Positions 1 to 8,805 of a stretch of DNA of 44,793 nt are shown one piece after another. The notes under the pieces were generated by a model. It saw only the letters and a list, made by a program, of their open reading frames with translations, had not been told where the DNA came from and searched no databases. Location of the stretch: NCBI GenBank assembly GCA_025352795.1, contig JANXSF010000134.1, forward strand, positions 1 through 44,793, in the 5' to 3' direction. The stretch comes from Acidobacteriota bacterium (GTDB lineage Bacteria; Acidobacteriota; Terriglobia; Bryobacterales; Bryobacteraceae). Both the position numbers and the translations under genes were made by a program. How positions within the stretch are numbered: position 1 is the stretch's first letter; each line of letters opens with the position of its first letter.

Positions 1-50
1 TCCTTGGCCTTTTTCAGGGCCACCAATCGGTCTCGATCGGTTTGCGTCAT
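1..50 (-). CDS. N-terminal fragment of an IS transposase (cut by window edge)
   Basis: Reading leftwards from an ATG at 50-48, the frame is open to the window edge and gives MTQTDRDRLVALKKAK. This resembles the N-terminus of ISNCY-like transposases, which open with a similar charged stretch before a helix-turn-helix. Only about 16 codons are present, so the family is a tentative recognition from a short match. The AGGACATT repeats just upstream fit an IS end. The rest of the element lies outside the window. Confidence 0.4.
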   Translation of the reverse strand, partial: MTQTDRDRLVALKKAK

Positions 51-140
51 CAGTAGCGTTCCTTGGATTTCCAATCTCCAGGATCAATCCAGTCAATAGG
101 ACATTTCTACTTTGCTCAAATAGGACATTCTCATATTGCC
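51..140. mobile_element. Terminal region of an insertion sequence with two direct repeats
   Basis: The 11-mer AATAGGACATT occurs at 95-105 and again at 119-129, a 24-bp period, between the putative transposase start at 50 and the promoter of the following receptor gene. Short iterated motifs outside a transposase start are typical of transposase-binding sites at IS ends. The outer tip and any target duplication cannot be fixed because only one end is visible. Confidence 0.35.
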
Positions 141-161
141 ACGACACCTCAACTCGCCAGC

Positions 162-191
162 TTGACTAGGGCTCGCGGCAATCGATATGAT
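162..191 (+). promoter_or_regulatory. Candidate sigma-70 promoter of the 258-3890 receptor gene
   Basis: TTGACT at 162-167 and TATGAT at 186-191 each match five of six consensus bases, separated by 18 bp. Transcription would start near 198, giving a leader of about 60 nt. The leader contains the purine-rich AAGGCGGGAGGG at 243-254, just before the ATG at 258. The promoter lies about 30 bp outside the IS repeats, so it is probably native to the gene. Assigned by motif only. Confidence 0.4.
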
Positions 192-257
192 TCCAGATAC
201 TAATGTGAAGTTTCTCGTTTACGGGCTAAGGCTTGTGAACCAAGGCGGGAGGGTTTT

Positions 258-3200
258 ATGAACAAGCTGCGTTTGCTTGCAGTTGTTTCCTTGCTATTGG
301 CATGTGTGCCAATGGTAAATGCTCAGTCGGTAACCGGCCAAATGTATGGCGTTGTTGTCGATTCCACGGGTGCCGTTGTTAGCGGTGCCTCAGTCAAACT
401 AATCAATGATAATTCGAAGGCTGTGATCAGTTACGAAACTTCTGCGAACGGTTCCTTTACCTTTATTGGTCTTTTTCCAGCAACCTATAACCTGAAGATC
501 TCGCATTCTGGATTTAAGAGTTACGAGCAGAAAAACATCCACGTAAATACCCAGGAACGAGTCGATCTTAACGAAATCAAACTAGAGGTTGGCGACGTTA
601 CTACTTCCATCGCGGTAGAAGCCAGTGCGGTTCACGTGGCTACCGATAGCTCCGATAGATCCATTTCGATTGGACTGCGGCAGATTGAAGATACGCCGAC
701 TCGCGGGCGTAATCCTCTGTCACTCGTAATGACCTTGCCCGGCGTTCAAACGCTGGCAGGCAACGATTTCCGAGGCTGGTCTGGCGGCGGAATTCCGGCC
801 GTCAATGGCGGACAGACCGGGCAAGTTATTTTGAATCTTGACGGCGTAGCCAGTCAGGATTCCGGCAACCTGAACCCAGGGTACATGTCGCCCAGCATTG
901 ATGCCATTGGCGAAGTAAAGCTGCTTGTTTCCAACTATACGGCGGAATACGGCGGTCGCACTGGCGGGCAGTTGACGTTCACCATCAAAGGTGGAACCCC
1001 GCAATATCATGGCACTGGCTATTACTACATGCGCCATGAAATGTTCAACGCTGCTGAATTTTTCAACAACAAACAGAACACGCAGAAAGCCAAATATCGT
1101 TACCAGAATCCCGGTGGAACCTTCGGTGGTCCACTGCTGATTCCTGGCACAAGATTCAATAAAGATCGACAGAAGCTGTTCTTCTTTTTCTCTTACGATC
1201 AACTGCGTAACAAGAATACAATCAACAATACTTACACCATGCCCTCTGCCCTGGAAAGAGCTGGCGATTTCTCAAAGACTGTAACTACCACAGGCCTTCA
1301 GGTTCCGATCATTGACCCCACCACGCAAGTAGCTTTTCCGGGTAACATTATTCCGCCGAGCCGCATTAGCCCCCAAGGCCAGGCAATGTTGAATCTGTTC
1401 CCGCTGCCCGATGCACAAGGGCTGGCGCTGGATCCGACTGGAAACAAAGGCTTCAATTTCCGTAACATTCTGCCGCAATCACGCCCTAACGTAGGTAAAG
1501 TGTTGCGCGTGGATTACAACATCGGTCCTAAGTTGCAAACGTTCGTCCGTTTGCTGAATGACTATCAGGCTGTGGATGGGTACGCCGGGACCGTTGGTCC
1601 TTCCGGTGGTAACTGGGGCCAATTTCCGCACAGCTATCATGTGCAAGCGGCTGGTGCGGTGGGAACTTTGATTTACACAATCTCGCCAACCATGATCAAT
1701 GAATTGAGCTATGGTCTGAATCGTGGGAAACAAGGTGTGAATCCTTTAGATGGTTCGGATGGCAATTCCTCCGTAGGCGGTACAAGAACGTTTGCTGACA
1801 ATTTGCTGCCACTAAAAGATATCAACGGCAAACCGCTAACTTTGCCGCGTATTTTCCCTGCAAGCAATGTACTGAACTTGTTGCCACAGGTGAATTTTGG
1901 TTTGCCCACCGGCTTCGCTGCGCAATCTGCAGGCCAGGGTATAAATTCGCCTCCTTCTTTTGGGCACGATTCTCGCTGGCCCTTTGTCGGTACGGATTTA
2001 TTGCAGACCATCCAGAACAAAATTACTTGGATTAAGGGTTCGCACAACGTAAAGGCTGGTATCTATATTGAACGGATGGCGCGTAACGTCAGCGTTTATT
2101 CGGTATATAACACCGCCGGTACATATTATTTCGGCTCAGATAAGTCGTCAGCTTTCGATACAAACTATCCTTACTCTAATGCCTTATTAGGCAGTGTCTT
2201 CGCCTACGGTGATGACAATAAGAAGCAAGTGAATCATGCTCATTACACACAAGCGGAATGGTTCATTCAGGATACCTGGAGAGCCACCCGTCGTTTAACG
2301 CTGGATTACGGTTTGCGTTTCTACAGAGTGGGTGATCTGTACTCTTCCGGCGGAACCTTGGGCTTATTCAGCAAGGCTGATTACAGCGCCAGCAAATCTG
2401 GCCAACTGCTATATCCGGCTTTGGTCAATGGGCAACGCGGCGCCATTAACCCGGTTACTGGTGCCACGTTCCCCTATGTCCGCCAAGGTACGTTCGATAC
2501 GGCATCCTATACAGGGCTGCCGTTTTCGGGCATCAAACAATATGACAGTCACTTCTTCAACGTTGCGCCCATTCAATATGGACCCAGAGCCGGCTTTGCT
2601 TACGATGTGTTTGGGAACGGCAAGACCGCGATCCGCGGTGGAGCTGGAATTTCCGTGGGACGCAATTGGACGGTGGATTACATTGGCGCTTTAGGCGCAG
2701 GAACGGGTCCGCTAGCTGCTCCTCCCAACTTCCAGGCCCCGACGATTCTATACACAAACTTCAATAATCTGGCCAACGCTCAGCCTTACTTCACCCCACA
2801 GAACGTTGTGGGCGGGTCGCAGGATGAAAAAATTCAGAGTACCTATAATTGGAGTTTCAGTGTTCAGAATGATCTTGGCAAGGGGATGATTCTGGATGTG
2901 GCGTATGTAGGAAGTGCTCTGCGCCATGGCTTCGGCCAGATGATCGACTTCAACGCGGTAGCGCCACTGACCACCTGGAACCCCAAGGATGGACCTATCG
3001 CGAAATTTCGCGACCCAACCAGCACGGGATTCTATTCCACTAACCTGATTCGCGCCCAAGTAGGATATGCAGGCTTCGGCCAGATTCCGATCTGGACTTA
3101 CAAAGGCACCAGTTCCTATAACGCTTTGCAGATTCAATTGAATCGCCGCTTTGGTAACTTACAATGGAACGCGAATTACACCTGGTCACACACTATTATC

Positions 3201-3890
3201 TATGAAGGATCAGTTAATTCGACGAGTACGTCGAATCAGTGGGTGAATGGGCAATTGACGAAGAACACAACCAATCGTCCTCACGCTGTGAACTTCAACG
3301 TGGGCTACGAATTGCCTAAGCTCTCCAACTATTGGAAGAACGGGGTAGCCAAGTTCTTGGGTGATAGTTGGAAAGTAAATGGCAATGGCGCCATATTCTC
3401 GGGTACGCCTTACACCATTGCTTGCGGAGCGACTGCCGCACCGATCGGCTATTGGACAGGAACACCCACTGGTGGAATTCCTTTCCGTTGTCAGATGGGC
3501 GGCAATGCCTACTTACCGGATGGACAGTTCCCATCGAAGACAGAAGATCCCCGTTTGCAGGTTGCCTTTAACCCTGCGAACTTCACCTTACCAGCGATTG
3601 ATTCCCTGGGCATCGGCAACACGCCTCCAACACTGCGCTACGGACCTGGAGCCTTCAACCTGGATATGTCACTGGCCAAGAACTTCAAGTTTGGCAGAGA
3701 TGGTCGCTACGGTACGGAATTCAGAGTGGAGACTTTTAACACGCTGAACCATTTCAATCCGAATAATCCGAACACGAGTCTAACCTACAACTTCACAACG
3801 GGTGCCCAAACGAATGCGGCCTTTGGAACCATCCAAGGTGCTCAGGTGCAAGCACGTCGGGCGATCATGTCGTTGCGGTTCCGATTTTAA
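258..3890 (+). CDS. Oar-like TonB-dependent outer-membrane receptor
   Basis: This 1210-aa protein has a signal peptide (about residues 1-22, ending VNAQ). A carboxypeptidase-regulatory-like beta-sandwich follows (about 25-110, with VVVDSTGAVVSGASV). Next come a TonB plug (about 140-260) and a long beta-barrel ending in an aromatic-rich strand with terminal RFRF, typical of outer-membrane proteins. Acidobacteria carry many such receptors and their substrates are mostly unknown, often suspected to be oligosaccharides or peptides. The start is chosen from the signal peptide and a good ribosome site at 243-254. The gene stands alone between an IS end and a terminator at 3922. No partner gene indicates the ligand. 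Confidence 0.88.
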   Translation: MNKLRLLAVVSLLLACVPMVNAQSVTGQMYGVVVDSTGAVVSGASVKLINDNSKAVISYETSANGSFTFIGLFPATYNLKISHSGFKSYEQKNIHVNTQERVDLNEIKLEVGDVTTSIAVEASAVHVATDSSDRSISIGLRQIEDTPTRGRNPLSLVMTLPGVQTLAGNDFRGWSGGGIPAVNGGQTGQVILNLDGVASQDSGNLNPGYMSPSIDAIGEVKLLVSNYTAEYGGRTGGQLTFTIKGGTPQYHGTGYYYMRHEMFNAAEFFNNKQNTQKAKYRYQNPGGTFGGPLLIPGTRFNKDRQKLFFFFSYDQLRNKNTINNTYTMPSALERAGDFSKTVTTTGLQVPIIDPTTQVAFPGNIIPPSRISPQGQAMLNLFPLPDAQGLALDPTGNKGFNFRNILPQSRPNVGKVLRVDYNIGPKLQTFVRLLNDYQAVDGYAGTVGPSGGNWGQFPHSYHVQAAGAVGTLIYTISPTMINELSYGLNRGKQGVNPLDGSDGNSSVGGTRTFADNLLPLKDINGKPLTLPRIFPASNVLNLLPQVNFGLPTGFAAQSAGQGINSPPSFGHDSRWPFVGTDLLQTIQNKITWIKGSHNVKAGIYIERMARNVSVYSVYNTAGTYYFGSDKSSAFDTNYPYSNALLGSVFAYGDDNKKQVNHAHYTQAEWFIQDTWRATRRLTLDYGLRFYRVGDLYSSGGTLGLFSKADYSASKSGQLLYPALVNGQRGAINPVTGATFPYVRQGTFDTASYTGLPFSGIKQYDSHFFNVAPIQYGPRAGFAYDVFGNGKTAIRGGAGISVGRNWTVDYIGALGAGTGPLAAPPNFQAPTILYTNFNNLANAQPYFTPQNVVGGSQDEKIQSTYNWSFSVQNDLGKGMILDVAYVGSALRHGFGQMIDFNAVAPLTTWNPKDGPIAKFRDPTSTGFYSTNLIRAQVGYAGFGQIPIWTYKGTSSYNALQIQLNRRFGNLQWNANYTWSHTIIYEGSVNSTSTSNQWVNGQLTKNTTNRPHAVNFNVGYELPKLSNYWKNGVAKFLGDSWKVNGNGAIFSGTPYTIACGATAAPIGYWTGTPTGGIPFRCQMGGNAYLPDGQFPSKTEDPRLQVAFNPANFTLPAIDSLGIGNTPPTLRYGPGAFNLDMSLAKNFKFGRDGRYGTEFRVETFNTLNHFNPNNPNTSLTYNFTTGAQTNAAFGTIQGAQVQARRAIMSLRFRF

Positions 3891-3921
3891 ACTGTATTCA
3901 GAAGTAACTATGTAACAAGAG

Positions 3922-3957
3922 ACGGACAGGATCTTACCGGATTCTGTCCGTTTTGTT
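3922..3957 (+). terminator. Rho-independent terminator after the receptor gene
   Basis: ACGGACAGGATC (3922-3933) can pair with GATTCTGTCCGT (3940-3951) as a 12-bp stem with one G-U pair. The loop is 6 nt and is followed by a T-rich stretch (TTTGTTT). It lies 31 bp after the stop at 3890, between this gene and the convergent icd gene, and probably ends the plus-strand transcript. Confidence 0.75.
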
Positions 3958-3991
3958 TGTGGGGCAGTGTTCGTGGGCCAGTTCGCGCTTG

Positions 3992-5476
3992 CTATTGACC
4001 TTGTCCCATCGAGTAGCCCAGCTTTCCATTGAAGGTGCAGAGGTTTTCGGTTTTGATGAAATCGAATCCCGAGGCCGTCACCCGTTCCAGCAGTTCCAGT
4101 ATGTCGCGGTGTGAAATGACTGTACCGTTCTGAAAGCGGCAACGCCAGTGGTCTGTGCAGAATGTTTCCGGGAAGCCCTGGGGCCAAACCTTCACGCCGC
4201 GGTTGGTAATCATGGTCAGCGGCAGTTTGGCTGTCCCGGTGGAAATCAGTTTGGTCGCCAGTTCATCCGGCGCTCCGCCCGTCCATTGAAGGAACACATC
4301 TACTCCAACAATTTCTTTAACCTCGGGCTCCCGTCTGGCAATCATTCTCGTAGCCTGTTGGTGCGCCACAGGTTGATAGGAGACAGGTCGCAACTGCTCT
4401 GGGCGTTGACCCAGACGGGTAATCACCGCTCGCGCAAACTCCTCGGTGGTGGCCTTCTGAGTGCTCTGCGCCACGTCAAACACGTCGGCTGTGTGAATGC
4501 CGTCCTCCAATGTCCGCAGCAGGGCGTTGTGCACCAGGGTCGCCGCTTCGCACTGACCCAAATGGACCAGCATCATCACACCTGCGTGCAGTAAACCAGA
4601 TGGATTGGCCACTCCCTTGTTCGCGATATCCGGGGCAGAGCCGTGAATTGCTTCGAACATCGCGATACGATCCCCGATGTTGGCCGAACCCGCCAGCCCA
4701 ACCGAACCGGCAATCTGCGCAGCCACGTCGGATAGGATGTCGCCATACAAGTTGGGCATGACGATAACGTCGAAGTCGGTAGGCCGGTCTGCCAGTTGGG
4801 CCGCCCCAATGTCCACAATGCGGTGCTCGTGCTCCAGGTCGGGGAACTCTGCGGCGATTTCGTCGAACACCTTATGAAACAGGCCGTCGGTCATTTTCAT
4901 GATGTTGTCTTTTGTGAAGCAACTCACCTTTTTGCGGCCATTGCGACGAGCGTAGTCGAAGGCGTACCAGATGATTTTTTCAGAGCCGGGACGTGAGATC
5001 AATTTCAGGCATTGATAAACCTGATCTGTCTGGCGGTGTTCAATACCAGCGTATACATCTTCTTCGTTCTCGCGCACAATCACCACATCCATGCCGGGGT
5101 GTCTGGTTCGGACAAAGGGATGGTATGCCACGGTAGGCCGGATATTTGCGAACAGGCCCAGCGTTTTGCGCACCGTCACATTCAAGCTCTTGAATCCTCC
5201 TCCTTGGGGTGTGGTGATCGGCGCTTTGTAGAACACACCTGTGCGGCGGAGCGAGTCCCACGAAGAAGTCTCAATGCCGGAACTCACGCCCCGCCGGTAT
5301 ACCGCTTCGCCAATCTCAATGGTCTCCACATCCAGCTTTGCTCCTGCCTCTCGCAGAATACGCAACGATGCCTGCATTATCTCCGGGCCAATTCCATCTC
5401 CGTGAGCGACCGTTACAGCAGTCGCACACGCATTTGTGCTTTCCAGTGGTGTGGTGGGTGTGGTTAGGGTAGCCAT
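3992..5476 (-). CDS. icd: Isocitrate dehydrogenase, long (Thermus-type) form
   Basis: The enzyme oxidises isocitrate to 2-oxoglutarate in the TCA cycle, probably with NADP. The 494-aa product starts with the beta-decarboxylating dehydrogenase fold (AHGDGIGPEI at 24-33). It carries the substrate-binding segment NVTVRKTLGLFANIRP (about 99-114), the family signature NLYGDILSD (242-250) and the cofactor loop EAIHGSAPDIA (275-285). Beyond residue 360 there is an extra domain of about 135 aa, as in the roughly 496-aa Thermus thermophilus enzyme and absent from the E. coli form. Isopropylmalate dehydrogenase is less likely because that enzyme is about 350 aa without this tail. Start ATG at 5476. It is divergent from the regulator at 5585. 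Confidence 0.88.
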   Translation of the reverse strand: MATLTTPTTPLESTNACATAVTVAHGDGIGPEIMQASLRILREAGAKLDVETIEIGEAVYRRGVSSGIETSSWDSLRRTGVFYKAPITTPQGGGFKSLNVTVRKTLGLFANIRPTVAYHPFVRTRHPGMDVVIVRENEEDVYAGIEHRQTDQVYQCLKLISRPGSEKIIWYAFDYARRNGRKKVSCFTKDNIMKMTDGLFHKVFDEIAAEFPDLEHEHRIVDIGAAQLADRPTDFDVIVMPNLYGDILSDVAAQIAGSVGLAGSANIGDRIAMFEAIHGSAPDIANKGVANPSGLLHAGVMMLVHLGQCEAATLVHNALLRTLEDGIHTADVFDVAQSTQKATTEEFARAVITRLGQRPEQLRPVSYQPVAHQQATRMIARREPEVKEIVGVDVFLQWTGGAPDELATKLISTGTAKLPLTMITNRGVKVWPQGFPETFCTDHWRCRFQNGTVISHRDILELLERVTASGFDFIKTENLCTFNGKLGYSMGQGQ

Positions 5477-5548
5477 AAGTTAAGTTTTTAAGTCGCTGGG
5501 GGGATCAGCTATCTACGACTTCTAATATACGACATGAAAATCAGGTTT

Positions 5549-5577
5549 TTCAATACGTATTTTAGTAGGCGTATGAT
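5549..5577 (+). promoter_or_regulatory. Weak candidate promoter for the winged-helix gene
   Basis: TATGAT at 5572-5577 matches the -10 consensus at five of six positions. The -35 candidate TTCAAT (5549-5554) is poor. If used, transcription would begin within a few bases of the ATG at 5585, making the message nearly leaderless and excluding the upstream ATG at 5534. The segment also contains the palindrome ATACGTAT (5553-5560), a possible operator in the icd/regulator divergent region. Confidence 0.22.
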
Positions 5578-5584
5578 AAAAGAC

Positions 5585-5887
5585 ATGGCTGCCGAGCGAT
5601 GGACCTTCCTGACCAACTACGGACACGTCCTGCTTTGCATCGCATCGGACCCATTAATCCGCTTGCGGGATGTTGCCGATAAGGTCGGCATCACGGAGCG
5701 GGCGGCTCAACGGATTGTGGCCGATTTGATTGAGGCTGGCTATCTGGAATCGAACAAACAAGGCCGCCGCAACCAGTACATCGTCAACGGATCGCTACCG
5801 TTACGTCACCCGATTGAGGAACAGAACCGTGTCGCGGCACTGTTGGCGTTGACGCAGCCGCCGAAACTTCGTAGTCGAGTCAAATAG
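5585..5887 (+). CDS. Small MarR/ArsR-like winged-helix regulator
   Basis: The product is about 100 aa and consists of a single winged-helix DNA-binding domain. The stretch RLRDVADKVGITERAAQRIV is a clear helix-turn-helix, followed by a wing (YLESNKQGRRNQYIVN) and a short tail. There is no visible ligand domain. Small proteins of this kind, with WTFLTN.HVLLCIA at the start, are widespread in actinobacteria and acidobacteria, but their targets are unknown. I prefer ATG 5585 over 5534 because homology-like sequence begins at MAAERWTFLTN and a -10-like box lies between the two ATGs. Its divergent arrangement with icd (57-108 bp) suggests, without proving, control of icd or of itself. Confidence 0.7.
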   Translation: MAAERWTFLTNYGHVLLCIASDPLIRLRDVADKVGITERAAQRIVADLIEAGYLESNKQGRRNQYIVNGSLPLRHPIEEQNRVAALLALTQPPKLRSRVK

Positions 5888-6000
5888 AAAGCGCCAGTCC
5901 TGGCTCGGCAGTAGGGAAGGGACTCAACTGTCAGCTTCGAAATTCCGCATTGCCATTGGGTCATCGTTCACCACACTGATTGCAAACCCGTAGCATCCAC

Positions 6001-7096
6001 TCACACAATCACGTCGGCCACCGGACGCCGCAACGAGTATGGCATCTGCGGACCGTGTCCGAAGCGAACCACCAGGTCGGGCCGCCGCGAACCTAGCCCA
6101 AGCCACTGAGCGAACTGCATTCGCACAGCCGGGACTTCGACTGGTTGATTAAGGAAAGCGGTACGCACGCCGAGCTCCGTCGCCGTCAGTGCGAAGTTTT
6201 CGTAAGCACGACCCACTTCAAACCAGTTTGCCGGGTCGGCGTTCTCCCCAACAAAAATCGCCACTCCAGCCGAGGAGCGTAGCTGCCGGGCTTGTTTGTC
6301 GTTGTCGGATTTGTCGCTCAAAACCATGCTGAACAGTATATTGCCAAGCCAGTGTGGCAAGGTCGGATTACCCGTCAAACGCGAGAATAAACCGTCCCCG
6401 GTGGCAACAGCGTCAGCCTCGTTGAATCGAATCCAGCTCTTCAGCTCTTTCACGAAAGCTGGGTCGCGAATTTGCGCGCTGTTGCCTTGTGTGACGTATT
6501 CAAGTACACCTTCGACCTATGGTCTTCTCCGTGATCAGGATCAGACGAACGCCGGGGCGATGTGAGGCGCGCTCCAATTGCTTGAGCACATCGTTTGCTG
6601 TAGGCTGACCGTCGTAATCAGCACGTGTGCATTGCCGCTGGAAGATCGCGTTGGCCAGCGGTGAGGTGATGGTTGCCGCGTTGTGCAGGCCGATATGAAC
6701 TGCTTTTGCGCCGAATGTAACGTCAGCGTGTTTGCCCAAAGACTCCGCAGCAAGAACCAGATTTTCAGCGGCGCAGCCGAGGCTCACCCAAAGATGATGT
6801 TCGTCGGGATCGACCACCGGTGTGTGGCGAGAATGATCGGGTTGAATTGTAATGGCATCGGGCGATAACCCGAATTTCCAAGGCTGCGTGTTATGACCGT
6901 TGGCAGCCAGTGTGGCGCAGCGCACCAGTTCCCGCAGCAGTGCCGCGTGTTCTGTGGATTCGAGTAGCGGACTGCGTAACGCGGGCAAGGCAGCTCCATA
7001 GTGGTCAGCTCTGGTGCAGGCCACGTTGGTGATGGCAGCAGTGGGAAGAGCGTTATAAAAGGCAGCGTTCCTGATAAAGTTTCTTCGAGTGACCAT
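6001..7096 (-). pseudogene. Acg-like nitroreductase-family protein with Tat signal, frameshifted
   Basis: The first segment (7096 to 6500) begins MVTRRNFIRNAAF, a twin-arginine signal. It continues with a nitroreductase-like fold: RCATLAANGHNTQPWKF, DPDEHHLWVSLGCAAENL. It then runs into a premature TGA after ITEKTIGRRCT. The second segment continues in another frame (VLEYVTQGNSAQIRDPAF) to a stop at 6001. Removing one base from the CC at 6516-6517 gives TEKTIVEGVLEYVTQGN and a continuous 364-aa protein, a usual length for this family. These proteins resemble mycobacterial Acg/Rv2032-type flavin-binding nitroreductase relatives, whose role is poorly known. It may be a true pseudogene or a one-base sequence error, and I think error is at least as likely. 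Confidence 0.75.
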
Positions 7097-7114
7097 CGTC
7101 GATCTCCAACTTTC

Positions 7115-7190
7115 TCTAGGATAGCCGAGTTATAACAGTCTAGACCCGAAAATCCTTAATGGTGGCCGACCAGAATGAGTACCCGCGACT
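7115..7190 (-). repeat. Displaced copy of the recJ 3' end (copy A of a direct repeat)
   Basis: These 76 bp match 8806-8882 with a perfect 44-bp core (7141-7184 = 8833-8876) and only a few differences outside it. Read on the minus strand, it encodes the last residues of RecJ (SRGYSFWSATIKDFRV) and a stop. Here the stop is TAG rather than TAA, and the one coding difference (CGC for CGT) is synonymous. It is detached from the rest of recJ by the 1.6-kb ATPase cassette. Confidence 0.9.
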
Positions 7191-7202
7191 GAGGGTGCGA
7201 CG

Positions 7203-7715
7203 TTATCTGAGAGTTTGGGAATTGGGTAGTGGCTTAAAAAGGATCGGCATTGCGTGAGGGCGTAAACCATCCACCTCGGCGGCGTTGTGTCTTAAGAGTT
7301 CATGCCCCCAGACCGTATTGCTTTCTTCATGACAGTCCTTAGCCAGTGATGAGCCTATAGTTTCGTAAGACCCGAGATTCGCCCTCTTGAGATCTTCCGG
7401 TTCGGTCCATGTTCCAAGAATAAAAACTCTGTCAATCAAACGCGATGGAACCTTTGCCATAGCATCAGCTAACCTATCGCGATTGCCGTCGAAATCGATC
7501 AATAGAACCATGAGACGCGCAGGGTAACGGTCCATTGTCGATGCGTAGCTTGCGCAGAACGTTTCAAGAACTTTGATCCAACCACCGGCAACAGGAAGGA
7601 CTTGAATCCTTGCGATTAAGACGGATTCGTTGAGTAGAAACCCATTCGCCAATTGTCGGTTAGGATCGTCTTCCGGGAGTATTAGAATGTGAGGTTCGTA
7701 CTTGTTTACACTCAT
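7203..7715 (-). CDS. Unknown 170-aa partner of the ATPase, possibly TOPRIM-like
   Basis: I do not recognise a named family. The protein is soluble, with alternating hydrophobic strands and acidic turns: HILILPEDDPNRQLANGF near the N-terminus, then LMVLLIDFDGNRDRL near the middle (about residues 88-102), then DRVFILGTWTEPEDLK. An early Glu/Asp pair followed by a strand ending in D-x-D is the order expected for a TOPRIM-like metal site, as in nuclease partners of OLD-like ATPases. This is inference from spacing, not a proven match. Its ATG overlaps the ATPase stop by 4 nt (ATGA), implying translational coupling and joint function. It ends 13 bp before the displaced recJ copy. Confidence 0.65.
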   Translation of the reverse strand: MSVNKYEPHILILPEDDPNRQLANGFLLNESVLIARIQVLPVAGGWIKVLETFCASYASTMDRYPARLMVLLIDFDGNRDRLADAMAKVPSRLIDRVFILGTWTEPEDLKRANLGSYETIGSSLAKDCHEESNTVWGHELLRHNAAEVDGLRPHAMPILFKPLPNSQTLR

Positions 7716-8802
7716 GGTTCCAAATCGCCAAGAGTCAAGGCGGCGACTAGATCGCCTTTGACATTCAATTCGGAGAGTGGACGAATGATAGTAGGTTCAA
7801 GGTGGCTATTGCGGTATAGCAGCAAAGTGTTTTCATCGGAAAAACTTCGGATGGCTTCAGAGTTGTGAGACGTCGCAATGAACTGGCCGCCGGACTGGAA
7901 CGATTTGCGCAGGTGTGTTACAAAATGTCCCACTTCGGAGAGGGCAAGATAATTGTCTGGTTCGTCCCAGAAGCAAAGAAGTGGAGCATAGGAGTCCTTC
8001 GCGGCAAGAACAAGAGCGCAGATCATAAAACATTTTTCGCCATCGGAAAGGTCTTCGAAAGGCAAATTAAGGCTACCTTGCTTGTTGGAAAACCGCACCT
8101 CAAGGCTACGGGCAGCCTTACCAATTAACGGGTTTTGTATGTCCTCAAAGTCGGACATCACTTGTTTGAGATAATCACTAACCTTGCCGTATCTTCCTGG
8201 TTTCTCATTCAGCAAACCTGAAAACCATGCGCCGTAGTCAGTAACTTCCGGGTTGGGCTGAAGCACTTTCACGATTGGATTCCCCGGCAATCAAGCTTGG
8301 TATTGGCCGAAGAACCAGCATTCTCGAAAGCCACTCTTTGAACTTGATCCCGCTGTGCAGAATGGGCAAAGCTATCAGGTGAGCGTCGATTTCCATTACC
8401 GCTCCATTCACTTCCTTTGGGAACATGTCGAAATGCAACACTGAGCCCTTTCGCGAGTAAAGCATCCTACCGCCATAAGAGTACTTCTCTTCGAGGACGC
8501 GGAGCTCTCCTTCCGAAAACTCGAAAGAGATTATGTATTCGCTGATGACATCGTCAATTTCAACCAGGATCTCGAATCGGACCGGCACGTCTGTTCGTCC
8601 CTCGGTGAGATCCTTTAGCACTCAACAATTCGTCCACTCGATTGGTACCGCGACCGATTTTCTGAAGCATTTCGAAAACGCGTCCAACAGTAGATTTCCC
8701 GGAGCCGTTCTTGCCAATCAGCAGAATGGACGACTGTCCAGAAATCGGCAACTCGAAGTTTTCCAGGCAGCGGAAATTATGAACGTAAAGGCGGCGTACC
8801 AC
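7712..8802 (-). pseudogene. SMC/OLD-like AAA ATPase, broken by two single-base frameshifts
   Basis: Three consecutive frames read as one ABC-type ATPase of about 362 aa. The N-terminal part has the Walker A LLIGKNGSGKST (27-38). The middle part runs from DLTEGRTDVPVRFEI to PIPSLIAGESNRE. The C-terminal part has the signature DLSDGEK, Walker B LLCFWDEPDNYL and the switch FIATSHNSEAI. Removing one base near 8612-8613 and one in the A-run just upstream of the TTG at 8290 makes a single reading frame. It starts with GTG (8802), 29 bp behind recJ. The family (AAA15/AAA21, OLD-like) is common in phage-defence modules with a nuclease partner. Function here is inferred. It could be decayed or a sequencing artefact. 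Confidence 0.72.
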
Positions 8803-8805
8803 CTA

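Larger units (their letters stand above)
7191..8805 (-). mobile_element. Two-gene cassette inserted at the recJ 3' end
   Basis: About 1615 bp lie between the two direct copies of the recJ 3' end and contain only the ATPase gene and its partner. Both point the same way as recJ. There is no integrase, transposase or terminal inverted repeat inside. The ATPase start (8802) is 4 bp inside the right boundary and 29 bp behind the recJ stop, so it has no room for its own promoter. It probably depends on read-through from recJ. Inferred to be an acquired module; the mechanism is not visible. Confidence 0.6.

Noticed and set aside
95-129. Two AATAGGACATT copies as a start of a CRISPR array
   Set aside because: There are only two 11-bp copies with a 24-bp period, next to a transposase start. 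They are IS-end sites.
7191-8805. Integron gene cassette with attC sites
   Set aside because: The repeats encode the recJ C-terminus and are not inverted-repeat attC structures, and no integron integrase is present.
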